Assembly: GCF_001513745.1 (NCBI RefSeq)
Contig: NZ_CP013382.1
Location: 1,674,001-1,738,000 of the forward strand
Direction: 5' to 3'
Length of the DNA: 64,000 bases
DNA from: Burkholderia humptydooensis
GTDB lineage: Bacteria; Pseudomonadota; Gammaproteobacteria; Burkholderiales; Burkholderiaceae
The notes beneath the pieces were generated by a model, which did no database searches, had not been told where the DNA came from, and saw nothing but the letters and a program-made list of their open reading frames with translations. This document shows, in pieces, positions 9,076 to 17,372 of the stretch. The stretch's first letter is position 1; each line of letters opens with the position of its first letter. The position numbers and the translations under genes were made by a program.

Positions 9076-9570
9076 ATGTATTCGATCATTCTTGTCGCGC
9101 TCGACGGCAGCGAGACCGCGTCGCATGCGCTCGACTCGGCGCTGCAGCTCGCCGTCGACACGGGCGCGCGGCTCGTCCCCGTCTATGTCGTCGACATGCC
9201 GGTGTTCGCATTCGACACGCCGGGCTACGATCCGTCGATCCTCATCGATGCGTTTCGCGAGGAAGGCCGGCGCGTGCTCGACGATGCGCAGGCCCGGATG
9301 ACGCGGCGCGGCGTCGCCGGCGCGCCTCGGCTCGTCGAGGTCGAGCCGCCGGGCGAGGACGTCGCCGAACGCCTCGAGCGCGCGGCGCGCGAGATCGGCG
9401 CGAGCCTGATCGTGATGGGCACGCACGGCCGGCGCGGCGTTCGCCGGCTGATGCTCGGCAGCGTCGCCGAACGGCTGCTGCGGCACGCCCGCTGCCCGGT
9501 GCTGATGATTCCGGCCCGCGGCGCGCCGGCCGCCGACGCGAACGCCACTCATCCGACGGAGACTGCGTGA
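9076..9570 (+). CDS. Universal stress protein, single UspA domain
   Basis: A 164-residue single-domain Usp: MYSIILVALDGSETASHALD at the N-terminus and the complete G-2x-G-9x-G-S ATP-binding motif near residue 120 (GTHGRRGVRRLMLGS). The start at 9076 has GGGAGA upstream. The last base of its stop codon overlaps the start of the next Usp gene, so the two are translationally coupled. The acidic, low-complexity C-terminal tail (about 15 residues) has no recognisable role. Confidence 0.9.
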   Translation: MYSIILVALDGSETASHALDSALQLAVDTGARLVPVYVVDMPVFAFDTPGYDPSILIDAFREEGRRVLDDAQARMTRRGVAGAPRLVEVEPPGEDVAERLERAAREIGASLIVMGTHGRRGVRRLMLGSVAERLLRHARCPVLMIPARGAPAADANATHPTETA

Positions 9571-10406
9571 TGAAATTCAAGACTTTGCTCGTTCATGTCG
9601 ACGACAGCCGCCAGAGCGGCGCGCGCACCGAGTTCGCGCTCGACCTCGCGCGGCGCTGGGACGCACACGCGATCGGCCTGTACGCCGTATGCCAGGACCT
9701 GATGCGGCCGCTCTTTCGCCGCGACGAGAGCCTGCGCCTCGCGGCGAACGAGGCGCAGCACGCCGCGAGACGCGACGCCGCGCAGGCGCGCTTCACGGCC
9801 GCCGGCGAACGCGCGGGCGTCAACTTCGAGTGGCGCGCGCCCGCCGGGCCGCCCACCGACGTCGCGACGCTGCACGCGCGCCATGCGGACCTCGTCGTGC
9901 TCGGCCAGCCCGATCCGGGCGACGACGCGGCGTTCATCGAGCAGCACTTCGTCGACGACGTCGTGATGAGCTGTGGCGTGCCGGCGATCGTGCTGCCGTT
10001 CACGGGCGCGATGCACACGTTCGGCGAGAACGTGCTGGTCGCGTGGAACGGCAGCCGCGAGGCGGCGCGCGCGGTCGCGGATGCGCTGCCGATCCTGAAG
10101 CGCGCGCGCTTCGTGACCGTCGAAAGCGTGATGTACCGCCGCAAGACGGGCGCCGATCTCGCGCCCGCGGGCATCGACGTCGCCGCGTATCTCGGCCGGC
10201 ACGGCATCCAGGCATCGTTCTCGACGTCGGCGCACGTGCCGGGCGTCGAGACCGGCGCGGCGCTGTTGAACCGCGCGGCCGACCTGCACGCGGACCTGCT
10301 CGTGATGGGCGCTTACGGCCATACACGCGCGCGCGAACGCGTGCTGGGCGGCGTGACCCGGACGATGTTCGAATCGATGACGGTGCCCGTGCTGCTGTCG
10401 CATTGA
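9570..10406 (+). CDS. Universal stress protein, tandem UspA domains
   Basis: A 278-residue two-domain Usp (MKFKTLLVHVDDSRQSGART at the start; second domain NVLVAWNGSREAARAV near residue 152; C-terminal GAYGHTRARERVLGGVTRTMFESMTVPVLLSH). It is a clear paralogue of the gene at 8117, with the same length and domain boundaries, pointing to local duplication around the single-domain copy. The start overlaps the preceding stop by one base. It should share the FNR-box promoter upstream of 8117. Confidence 0.9.
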   Translation: MKFKTLLVHVDDSRQSGARTEFALDLARRWDAHAIGLYAVCQDLMRPLFRRDESLRLAANEAQHAARRDAAQARFTAAGERAGVNFEWRAPAGPPTDVATLHARHADLVVLGQPDPGDDAAFIEQHFVDDVVMSCGVPAIVLPFTGAMHTFGENVLVAWNGSREAARAVADALPILKRARFVTVESVMYRRKTGADLAPAGIDVAAYLGRHGIQASFSTSAHVPGVETGAALLNRAADLHADLLVMGAYGHTRARERVLGGVTRTMFESMTVPVLLSH

Positions 10407-10686
10407 GCGACACCGCGGCGGCGGCGTCGTCGGGCGGAACCGGTGCCAGCGCGGGCCGGCCGCGCCCGTCTCGGGCGCCTTCCCTTCGTTGCTGCCGGGT
10501 GAACCCGCGCGTCGATCACGCGACGGTCGCTCCGCCCGAAGGCCGGCGGCGATCGCGACCGCCGCCTCGTGGCGTCAGGATATCGCCGCGTGGCGACCTC
10601 CGCGCTTCGCCGATCTCGATTGCCGCGCCCGCTTGCCGCAACGCAGCATGCGGACGCCGTGCGCCGCGTGCGCCGCGTGCGCCGCG

Positions 10687-11145
10687 TCAGGCGGCGGATT
10701 CGTCGTGGCGGCGCAGCAACACGGGCCGGTCCGCGATCCGCAGCAGCGATTCGGCGACGCTGCCGAGCAGCAGCCGACGTATTCCGTGGCGCCCGCGGGT
10801 GCCCATCACGATCAGATCGGCGCCGCACTCGGCGGCCGTGCGCATCAGCACCGCCGCGACGTCCTCGCCATACGAATCGATCGCGCGCACCGAGCCCTCG
10901 ATGCGATGCTGCGCGAGCCGCGCCTTCGCGTCGGCGAGCACGCGGGTCGCGATGTCGGTCGCCGGGCCGCCGTCGTCCTGCGGCTCGAGGTACGCGGCGT
11001 CGACGTCGACGAGCTGCGGCTTGTGCTCGACGACGCACACGGCCGTCACCGTCGCGCCGAACGTCTTGGCGACCTTGATCGCTTCGTCGAGCGCGACGCT
11101 CGCGCTGCGGCTGCCGTCGAGCGCCGCGAAGATTCTTTTGTACAT
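10687..11145 (-). CDS. Universal stress protein, single UspA domain
   Basis: A 152-residue Usp beginning MYKRIFAALDGSRSASVALDEA and ending with the full ATP motif GTRGRHGIRRLLLGS. The start at 11145 is preceded by a strong GGAGGTG; the open frame extends to 11310 without Usp-like sequence. An FNR-type box is centred 89 bp upstream of the start, almost the same spacing as for the operon at 8117. It converges on the three-Usp run across about 280 bp without a gene. Confidence 0.9.
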   Translation of the reverse strand: MYKRIFAALDGSRSASVALDEAIKVAKTFGATVTAVCVVEHKPQLVDVDAAYLEPQDDGGPATDIATRVLADAKARLAQHRIEGSVRAIDSYGEDVAAVLMRTAAECGADLIVMGTRGRHGIRRLLLGSVAESLLRIADRPVLLRRHDESAA

Positions 11146-11227
11146 GGTCGACACCTCCGGAAAACACCGTTCGATCGCGTGCGGGCACGCCCTGCCGAGA
11201 GTCTCGCGCGCCACGGACGGCCCACCG

Positions 11228-11241
11228 TTGACGAGGATCAA
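11228..11241. promoter_or_regulatory. FNR/Anr-type box
   Basis: TTGACGAGGATCAA, one change from consensus. It is centred 89 bp upstream of the leftward Usp gene and about 380 bp from the rightward response regulator. Confidence 0.6.
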
Positions 11242-11613
11242 GCGTGCGCTCGGGCGGCGCGGCGCGCATGCGGCGGCGCCGCAGCCGCCACGTGCGCGCT
11301 TCGATCCCATTGGCCAAAAGCAGCCAAATCGAGCACAATTTCATCTCAATATTGATGATAAGAGGCTGCGGCCCACTTGCGGGCGTCCGCGCGTTCGGGA
11401 CGCCGCGTCGCGGCCGCCTCGACCGGGGAGCAAGACCTTGAAGACCGCTCTGACGACGGCTCGAAACGAACGCGCACGCGCCACGCCACGCGCCGGCCCG
11501 CCCGCACGGTTGCACGCCGCCGCGCCCGCGGCGGCCGGCGCGCGCGGCGCCGGTTCGGCCGCCCGCCGGTCGACCTCCCCGATGCAATCGACTCGACAGG
11601 AAGATTTCCACCC

Positions 11614-12261
11614 ATGATCAAGGTTCTGATTGCCGACGACCACGCGCTCGTGCGCGACGGTCTGCGCCATATCCTGCAGAATGCGTCCGGCTACGAAGTC
11701 GCCGGCGAAGCGTTCGACAGCGCGACGACGATCGCGCTCGTGCGCTCGACGCCCGCCAATGTGCTCGTGCTCGACCTGTCGATGCCGGGCCGCAACGGCG
11801 TCGAGCTGATCAAGCAGATCAAGGAAGAGAAGCCCGCGCTGCGGATCCTGGTGCTGACGATGCACGCGGAACAGCAGTACGCGGTGCGCGCGTTCCGCGC
11901 GGGCGCATCCGGCTATCTGACGAAGGAAAGCGCGAGCTCGGAGCTCGTCGGCGCGGTGACGAAGGTCGCCTCGGGCGGCGTCTACGTGAGCCTCGCGATG
12001 GCCGAGCGCTTCGCGCAAAGCCTGAACGAGCCGGCGGAGACGCTGCCGCACCATCGGCTGTCGGACCGCGAGTTCGACGTGTTCCGCCGGATCGCGTCCG
12101 GCCAGACGCTCACGCAGATCGCCGACGAGCTGTGCGTGAGCGCGAAGACGGTCAGCACGTACAAGACGCGGATTCTCGAAAAGATGCAGATGCCGCACGA
12201 AGCGGCGCTCGTGCGCTACGCGTTGCGGCACAAGCTGATCGACGATCCGGACGAGGATTGA
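11614..12261 (+). CDS. NarL/FixJ-family response regulator
   Basis: A 215-residue two-domain regulator. The receiver has the acidic pair Asp8/Asp9, phospho-acceptor Asp54 (LVLDLSMPG) and Lys105 (GYLTKES). A LuxR-type helix-turn-helix lies at about 150-205 (LSDREFDVFRRIASGQTLTQIADELCVSAKTVSTYKTRI). No kinase is adjacent, so the partner is elsewhere. The start at 11614 has AGGAAG upstream. A perfect 10-bp palindrome (TCAATATTGA, 11345-11354) lies in the 468-bp upstream gap. Its location among FNR-box genes suggests it belongs to the low-oxygen response. Confidence 0.9.
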   Translation: MIKVLIADDHALVRDGLRHILQNASGYEVAGEAFDSATTIALVRSTPANVLVLDLSMPGRNGVELIKQIKEEKPALRILVLTMHAEQQYAVRAFRAGASGYLTKESASSELVGAVTKVASGGVYVSLAMAERFAQSLNEPAETLPHHRLSDREFDVFRRIASGQTLTQIADELCVSAKTVSTYKTRILEKMQMPHEAALVRYALRHKLIDDPDED

Positions 12262-12339
12262 CGCACGCCCCCCGTGGCCGCGCGCCTCGATGAGCGACGC
12301 AGCCGGGCGGCCGGCCTGCGGGCGCGCGGCGCGGCCGCC

Positions 12340-12579
12340 TTACAAATTGAATGCTTTCGACATCTTCAGCTCGATCCAGGTCATGCCCGCGCGCAGCCCC
12401 TCGATCATCGCGTCGCGCTCGGCCGGATACGTGCCGCCGTGCCGGAACGCGTGCCTGAACACGCCGCCGCCCGGCGCACTGTGCATCACCTTGATGTCGC
12501 ACACGTAACCGCCCTGCACCGGCGACGTCGTCACTTCGACCGTCCAGTCGCCGTCCTTGATGTTGCCTGACAACGTCAT
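12340..12579 (-). CDS. Hypothetical protein
   Basis: A 79-residue soluble protein (begins MTLSGNIKDGDWTVEVTTSP), with alternating beta-like segments, no signal peptide and no domain I recognise. Codon use matches its neighbours. It lies 60 bp downstream of the DUF1488 gene on the same strand and is probably co-transcribed from that gene's FNR-box promoter. Confidence 0.65.
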   Translation of the reverse strand: MTLSGNIKDGDWTVEVTTSPVQGGYVCDIKVMHSAPGGGVFRHAFRHGGTYPAERDAMIEGLRAGMTWIELKMSKAFNL

Positions 12580-12639
12580 GTCGCTCTCCAGCCGGATCGG
12601 CCGACGCGGCGCCGCGCGACGCCGCGCGGCATGCGTGCG

Positions 12640-12930
12640 CTATTCGTAAAGGAATCGAAAGAACCCGCTGTGCAGCAGGACCGGCTTGCCGCCGATCTCG
12701 TCGAGCATCCGGCGCGCCGCATGCTCGATCTTGCCGCGATGCAGGTCGAACGCCGCGAGCAGATCGTCCTCCTTCAGCGACGCCGCGCCGAAATGATCTT
12801 CGAGCGCCTCGGCCGTGATCGCGCATTGCACGTACTCGCCGTCGACGAGCGCCGGAAATGCGACGACGAGATCGCGCGCGCAGTACTCGGGCGGCGGATC
12901 CAGAGGAAACGAAATCTTCATGACGGGCAT
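12640..12930 (-). CDS. DUF1488 family protein
   Basis: A 96-residue protein. The core KISFPLDPPPEYCARDLVVAFPALVDGEYVQCAITAEALEDHFGA has the DUF1488 pattern (a short beta segment, then VDGxxVxCxIxxEALxDxF). The function of the family is unknown. The start at 12930 (MPVMKISF) follows AGGAG with seven bases between; the longer open frame to 13017 would overlap the regulatory box. An FNR-type box is centred 85 bp upstream. Confidence 0.75.
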   Translation of the reverse strand: MPVMKISFPLDPPPEYCARDLVVAFPALVDGEYVQCAITAEALEDHFGAASLKEDDLLAAFDLHRGKIEHAARRMLDEIGGKPVLLHSGFFRFLYE

Positions 12931-13008
12931 GACAATCTCCTGTAGCCACTGCCGGCACGCGCAGCGGACCATCGATGCTTCAGCATAGAGCCGCGCCGCG
13001 CCGCCCGC

Positions 13009-13022
13009 TTGACCCACGTCAA
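13009..13022. promoter_or_regulatory. FNR/Anr-type box (DUF1488 side)
   Basis: TTGACCCACGTCAA, a perfectly symmetrical variant of the FNR/Anr box. It is centred 85 bp upstream of the DUF1488 start. Confidence 0.55.
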
Positions 13023-13043
13023 CCGGCCGCGCGCGGCGCGCGG

Positions 13044-13057
13044 TTGATCTGCGTCAA
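13044..13057. promoter_or_regulatory. FNR/Anr-type box (13152 side)
   Basis: TTGATCTGCGTCAA, one mismatch from consensus. It is centred about 102 bp upstream of the rightward gene at 13152 and 35 bp from the preceding box, so each of the two divergent genes has its own box. Confidence 0.6.
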
Positions 13058-13151
13058 CACGCCGGCGGGCAACGGGGCGATGATCGTTTCGTCGCGTGCG
13101 CCGTCGTGCCCTTCGTGCCGGCCTCGCACGCGCCGAACGATGGGGCGGGCC

Positions 13152-13601
13152 ATGACACTGAAAGCGAATCTCGAAGGCGTGCGCGACACCTATCGCCTCT
13201 GCTTCGTGCGCAATCCGTGGGCCTACTTCACGTGCTTGCCGCTCGATCGCCAGTGCGGCGACCGCTGGAGCGAGGCGCCTTACGAACTGTACGCCGGACC
13301 ACCCTACGGCGACAGCCCCGACCAGATCCTGCGCGTCGCGTTCGACGGCCCGCTGCTGCCGCCCGAGGCCGGGCGCGGCGGGCTCACGTGCAGCGTCGTC
13401 GACATCAACGAAGGCCTCGCGCCGTGGCTTCGGACCGAAAGCTACTTCGGCGGCGAGCCGCTCGCGATCGCCGCGGGCGCGACGCTCGGCGCGTTCGTCG
13501 AGACGATCGAAAAAGCGGGCGGCACGGTGTTCGTTCCGCTCACATGGGGCGCATTGCCGGACGCCGGCAAGCGCGCGCATGCAATGGTGGTGACGAACTG
13601 A
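13152..13601 (+). CDS. Hypothetical protein
   Basis: A 149-residue soluble protein (MTLKANLEGVRDTYRLCFVRNPWAYFTCLPLDRQCGDRW...) with several tryptophans and aromatic residues. It has no signal peptide and no domain I can name. I chose the ATG at 13152; an ATG four codons earlier (13140) is an alternative, and neither has a strong ribosome site. Its FNR-type box and divergence from the DUF1488 gene place it in the same putative low-oxygen regulon. Confidence 0.65.
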   Translation: MTLKANLEGVRDTYRLCFVRNPWAYFTCLPLDRQCGDRWSEAPYELYAGPPYGDSPDQILRVAFDGPLLPPEAGRGGLTCSVVDINEGLAPWLRTESYFGGEPLAIAAGATLGAFVETIEKAGGTVFVPLTWGALPDAGKRAHAMVVTN

Positions 13602-13732
13602 GCGATATGCGGGCGCGGCCGTCGCGGTGATCGCCGTGCGCGCGCACGCGGCGCAAACGCGCGCGATCGGATCGCGCCTCCCCATCCGCGAGCGAACCTG
13701 CCGACCGATCGGGCCCGCGCGCCGCGACGCCG

Positions 13733-13921
13733 TCAGCGCTCGTCCTTCGCCGTCGGATTCAGCAGCACGACGAACGCGGCGACGCCGACCGACAGCGCGA
13801 TCACGCCATAGAAAAACTCGGCGCTGCTGTCGAACAGCAGGCCGCGAACGGCTTCCATCATCCCCGCTAGCGAAATGAACACGGCGATGGTCGCGAGAAC
13901 GACCCGATATTTGCGCACCAT
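13733..13921 (-). CDS. Small two-segment membrane protein
   Basis: A 62-residue protein: basic N-terminus (MVRKYR), a hydrophobic helix (VVLATIAVFISLAGM), a short polar stretch, then a second helix (FYGVIALSVGVAAFVVLL) and a charged tail ending KDER. It is probably an inner-membrane hairpin of unknown role. The start at 13921 is set by CCAGGAGACC upstream; the open frame to 13969 would add 16 polar residues. An FNR-type box lies about 140 bp upstream. Confidence 0.65.
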   Translation of the reverse strand: MVRKYRVVLATIAVFISLAGMMEAVRGLLFDSSAEFFYGVIALSVGVAAFVVLLNPTAKDER

Positions 13922-14054
13922 GACGGTCTCCTGGCTTTCGTGTATGCGGCCGCCGTCCAATGTCGACACCGCGCGCCGGCGTCGTCACGCGCGATCGACG
14001 CTCGTGCTTCCCGTCCAGCCTTTCGGTATGATCGCCCGTCGCACGATCGCGGCC

Positions 14055-14068
14055 TTGACCTGAGTCAA
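14055..14068. promoter_or_regulatory. FNR/Anr-type box
   Basis: TTGACCTGAGTCAA, a symmetrical variant. It is centred 140 bp upstream of the small membrane protein (13921) and about 210 bp upstream of the cupin regulator (14273). Which gene it serves is unclear. Confidence 0.45.
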
Positions 14069-14272
14069 GCGCCGCCCGCCGTTGCGAGCTGCGCGAACGA
14101 CGCACCGGCGCCGCGTAGAAGTGCGCTTCCACACGCGCAAAAAGCCAAAAGCGTCGCTGTACAATGCTCGGGCATCACCGCCGCGCCGCGCCCGCGCAAC
14201 GGGCACGGCCGACGCAATCGCAGGCGCCGCGCGCCTTGCGTCGAACGGCAACCGTAGCCTCGTGGGAGATTC

Positions 14273-15010
14273 ATGGATTCGGACATCATGCATATCGGCG
14301 GACGCATCCGCCGCCTGCGCCGGGAGCTGAAAAAAACGCTGCTCGAAGTCGCCACCGAGGCAAACCTGTCGGTCGGATTCCTGTCGCAAGTCGAACGCAA
14401 CCTGACCGGCATTTCGATTTCTTCGCTCGTCAACGTCGCCAAAGCGCTGCGCGCGCCGCTCAGCGCGCTCATCGACCAGCCCCGTCAGGATCGGCCGGAT
14501 TCGCACGAGGGCAGCCGCGAGTCGTACTCGATCCGTCCGACGCAGCAGCGCTACGAGCGCCTGTCGACGACCTTCGCGGGCAGCCAGCTCAACGCGGTCA
14601 AGGTATCGATGATGGAAGGCTATTCGTCCGAATGGGTCGCGCATGCCGGCGACGAATTCGTGTTCGTGCTGTCGGGGCATGTCCGCTACACGGTCGGCAA
14701 GCAGGACTATCCGCTCGGCCCCGGCGATTCGCTGCACTTCAATGCGCACGAGCGGCATCGCGTCGTGAACGTGGGCAACGAGCCCGTCGAGCTGATCGCG
14801 GTCGGCACGCTGCCGCTCTTCGGCGACGGGCGGCCCGCGTTTCCGTCGCTGCCGGGCGGACAGAAGCCGCCGCGCACGCGCGCCGCGCGCAAGAAAATCG
14901 AGCCGCCGCCTTCGGCGCAAAAAAACGAACGGCGCAAGGAGGCGCCCGTTCCGCGCGCGGTCCCGACGAATGACGCCGCACACCGCGTCGCGAAAAAAAC
15001 CACGCGTTGA
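14273..15010 (+). CDS. XRE-cupin transcriptional regulator
   Basis: A 245-residue regulator. An HTH_3 domain at about residues 9-65 (IRRLRRELKKTLLEVATEANLSVGFLSQVERNLTGISISSLVNVAKAL) is followed by a cupin sensor domain at about 105-185 (GDEFVFVLSGHVRYTVGKQDYPLGPGDSLHFNAHERHRVVNVG). The tail from residue 195 is lysine/arginine/proline-rich and looks disordered. This architecture usually controls amine or amino-acid catabolism, but there is no such operon next to it. An internal ATG at 14288 (MHIGGRIRR) is a possible alternative start. Confidence 0.85.
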   Translation: MDSDIMHIGGRIRRLRRELKKTLLEVATEANLSVGFLSQVERNLTGISISSLVNVAKALRAPLSALIDQPRQDRPDSHEGSRESYSIRPTQQRYERLSTTFAGSQLNAVKVSMMEGYSSEWVAHAGDEFVFVLSGHVRYTVGKQDYPLGPGDSLHFNAHERHRVVNVGNEPVELIAVGTLPLFGDGRPAFPSLPGGQKPPRTRAARKKIEPPPSAQKNERRKEAPVPRAVPTNDAAHRVAKKTTR

Positions 15011-15435
15011 ATGCCGCGCAAGCGACGCCGGCGCGCCGGTCCGCGCCGCCGCTGCGGCTCCCGCCATCGCACGCATCAATTCAATCAGCACATTCGTTTC
15101 AACGCGGCGGAAATGAATGGATTGAATTTTCAATAAATCAAAACAAATAAATCCCCCGCCGAAACGCCTCGCCCATCCATTTACAATCATATTTATTTGC
15201 GTATTTTTTGCATCTTTAATACGATTTCTGGCGCGGCCGGCGAGCGCCGCCGACGATGCATTTCCTTCGCGACGCCCGATGATTTGGCGACTCAAAATCC
15301 ACGAATAAATCAATGGAAAAATCGAAGCGGCCCATCAATCTCTTTCATAGACCTGCGTTGCAATTCGCCTGACCGGGCCCATCCGGCGTCGGGACCAACC
15401 GTCGACGGCGACCACTGGAATCAAACGAACCCACT
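15011..15435. other. Intergenic, AT-rich
   Basis: About 425 bp without a gene. Bases 15105-15330 are clearly AT-richer than the surroundings, with runs such as TTTACAATCATATTTATTTGC. This could be an H-NS-bound or acquired promoter region for the FAD monooxygenase. No repeat or RNA gene was recognised. Confidence 0.5.
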
Positions 15436-16602
15436 ATGAAAAACAATCAAGTCGATGTACTGATCAACGGCAGCGGCATTGCGGGCGTCGCACTCGCGCA
15501 CCTGCTCGGAACGCGGGGCCACAGCGTCACGGTGGTCGAGCGTGCGGCGCGCAACCGCGCGCAGAACGGCGCCGATTTGCTGAAGCCTTCCGGCATCGGC
15601 ATCGTTCGCAAGATGGGGCTGCTCGACGACGTGTTCGCCGCCGGCGGACTCAGGCGCGACGCGATGAAGCTGTTCCACGACAAAGAGCCGATTGCGTCGC
15701 TCGACTACCGGGCGTCCAGCGCGCTCGGCTTCTTCATCCTGATTCCGTGCGAGCAATTGCGCCGCTTGCTGCTCGCGAAGCTCGACGGCCTGCCCAATGT
15801 GCGCCTGCGCTTCGAGACGTCGATCGAGCGGATCGAGCAGGACGCCGACGGCACGGTGACGTCGCTCGCGTTGAGCGACTGCGAGACCGTCGCGCCGACA
15901 GTGCTGATCGGCGCGGACGGCGCGCGCTCGATGATCCGCAGCGACGTGCTGCGCGCGCATGCCGAGCGCGTTCCGTATGCGGCGCCAATGGCGTTCGGCA
16001 CGATCGCGCTCACCGACAGCGTTCGCGAATGCAACAGGCTGTACGTCGATTCGAACCAGGGGCTCGCCTATTTCTATCCGATCGGCAACGAAGCGACGCG
16101 TCTCGTCGTCAGCTTTCCGGCGAGCGACATGCAAAATTATCTCGCCGACGCGACGCGCACGAAGCTGGTTGCGCGTCTGGCCGAATTCGTCGGCGACGAG
16201 AGCGCCGACGCGATGGCGGCGATCGGCCCGGGCACGGAATTTCCGTCGATCCCGCTCGGGCGAATGAATCTCGACTGCTATCACAAGCGCAACGTCGCGC
16301 TGCTCGGCGACGCCGCGCACAGCATCCATCCGATCACGGGCCAGGGCATGAACCTCGCGATCGAGGACGCGGGCGAACTCGGCGAGTGCCTCGACCTGCA
16401 CCTGAGCGGACAGATCGCGCTCGCCGATGCGCTCGACCGGTTCGAGCGCATCCGGCATCCCGTCAACGAAGCGGTGATCTCGTACGGCCATGCGCTGGCG
16501 ACCACGTACCACGATCGCGCCGCGCTCCTCGCCAACTTCCGGTCGCAATTGCAGACGAGCGGACGCGACGCCGCGTTGCTGGGCACCGACGCCGAAGCGT
16601 GA
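15436..16602 (+). CDS. FAD-dependent aromatic-ring monooxygenase (UbiH/PHBH class)
   Basis: A 388-residue class A flavoprotein monooxygenase. The N-terminal dinucleotide motif is INGSGIAGVALAHLLGTRGHSVTVVER. The DG motif sits near residue 155 (VLIGADGARSMIR), and the second FAD motif is GDAAHSIHPITGQGMNLAIEDAGEL near residue 290. Enzymes of this class hydroxylate aromatic or related rings with NAD(P)H and oxygen. It is a single gene behind an AT-rich upstream region, and no pathway partner is adjacent. The substrate cannot be deduced. Confidence 0.88.
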   Translation: MKNNQVDVLINGSGIAGVALAHLLGTRGHSVTVVERAARNRAQNGADLLKPSGIGIVRKMGLLDDVFAAGGLRRDAMKLFHDKEPIASLDYRASSALGFFILIPCEQLRRLLLAKLDGLPNVRLRFETSIERIEQDADGTVTSLALSDCETVAPTVLIGADGARSMIRSDVLRAHAERVPYAAPMAFGTIALTDSVRECNRLYVDSNQGLAYFYPIGNEATRLVVSFPASDMQNYLADATRTKLVARLAEFVGDESADAMAAIGPGTEFPSIPLGRMNLDCYHKRNVALLGDAAHSIHPITGQGMNLAIEDAGELGECLDLHLSGQIALADALDRFERIRHPVNEAVISYGHALATTYHDRAALLANFRSQLQTSGRDAALLGTDAEA

Positions 16603-16905
16603 TCGCCAGCGTTCCGCGCGATCGGATCAGCACGCTGCCGCGGGGCCGCGGCGGCGGCGAAGCTGAAACAAGTTGTATCGACGGTCCGTGCGGCCGGGCG
16701 CGGCGCAAACGGGACGCGGCCCCGCGCCCGGCGCTCGTCGAGCCGGCCGGTTGCGCGGCGCGCGATCGTGGATCGCCGCGCGTCGCATCATACACCGCAA
16801 CATCCGATACGATGCCGTTAACCCTCTCTTAAGGCGGATTTGCCAAGCTTGAGTCACCGGCTGCGAGCATGTTCGCCCGCGGCGGGACAGATGGAGGTAC
16901 GCATC
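16603..16905. other. Intergenic, no gene seen
   Basis: About 300 bp between the monooxygenase and the DUF4148 gene. No convincing coding sequence, repeat or terminator with a T-run was found. The promoter of the DUF4148 gene is presumably near 16800-16850. Confidence 0.45.
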
Positions 16906-17220
16906 ATGAAAACCGCTCTGCAAATGGCCGCGCTTGCCCTGGCGCTCGCCGTTCCGGCCCTGTCGTTCGCGCAGCCGTCGACCGATGCGCCGATGACGCG
17001 CGCGCAAGTGCGCGACGAACTGATCCGGCTCGAAAAGGCCGGCTACCAGCCTTCGAAGAACCAGTATCCGGCCAACATCCAGGCGGCCGAGGCCCGTCTC
17101 GCGCCGGCGAACGGCGCGGACACCTCCGGCTATGGCAGCGGCGGCGGCGGCGCAATGCAGTCCGGCCAGCGCGTATCGCCGACGTCGGGCGGCTGGGACA
17201 CGCCGTATCGTCACCGTTGA
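16906..17220 (+). CDS. DUF4148 secreted small protein
   Basis: A 104-residue exported protein. A Sec signal peptide (MKTALQMAALALALAVPALSFAQ, cleavage after AQ about residue 23) is followed by the DUF4148 core (MTRAQVRDELIRLEKAGYQPSKNQYPANIQAAEARL). A glycine-rich linker and the C-terminal SGGWDTPYRHR follow. This family is abundant in Burkholderiales and of unknown function. The start is fixed by GGAGG ten bases upstream. A strong 19-bp hairpin follows the stop codon. Confidence 0.88.
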   Translation: MKTALQMAALALALAVPALSFAQPSTDAPMTRAQVRDELIRLEKAGYQPSKNQYPANIQAAEARLAPANGADTSGYGSGGGGAMQSGQRVSPTSGGWDTPYRHR

Positions 17221-17225
17221 CCGAT

Positions 17226-17268
17226 GATGCGGGCCTGCGTGCGCAAATCGCGCACGCAGGCCCGCATC
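17226..17268 (+). terminator. Perfect 19-bp hairpin after the DUF4148 gene
   Basis: Arms 17226-17244 and 17250-17268 are perfect reverse complements with an AAATC loop. There is no T-run behind either arm, so termination by this hairpin alone is inferred from stem strength and position. It may also serve the convergent collagenase gene. Confidence 0.6.
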
Positions 17269-17372
17269 GAAAGCGATCGATCGTCATGCCGATCGCCATC
17301 GCGCGCTGAAACCGCCGCACGCCGTTCGCATCGCGGCCATCGCGCGTTCGCGCGCGGAACGGCCGCGTTCGC

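Noticed and set aside
16802..16868. TTGAGTCAC as a seventh FNR-type box
   Set aside because: Only one half-site matches the consensus.
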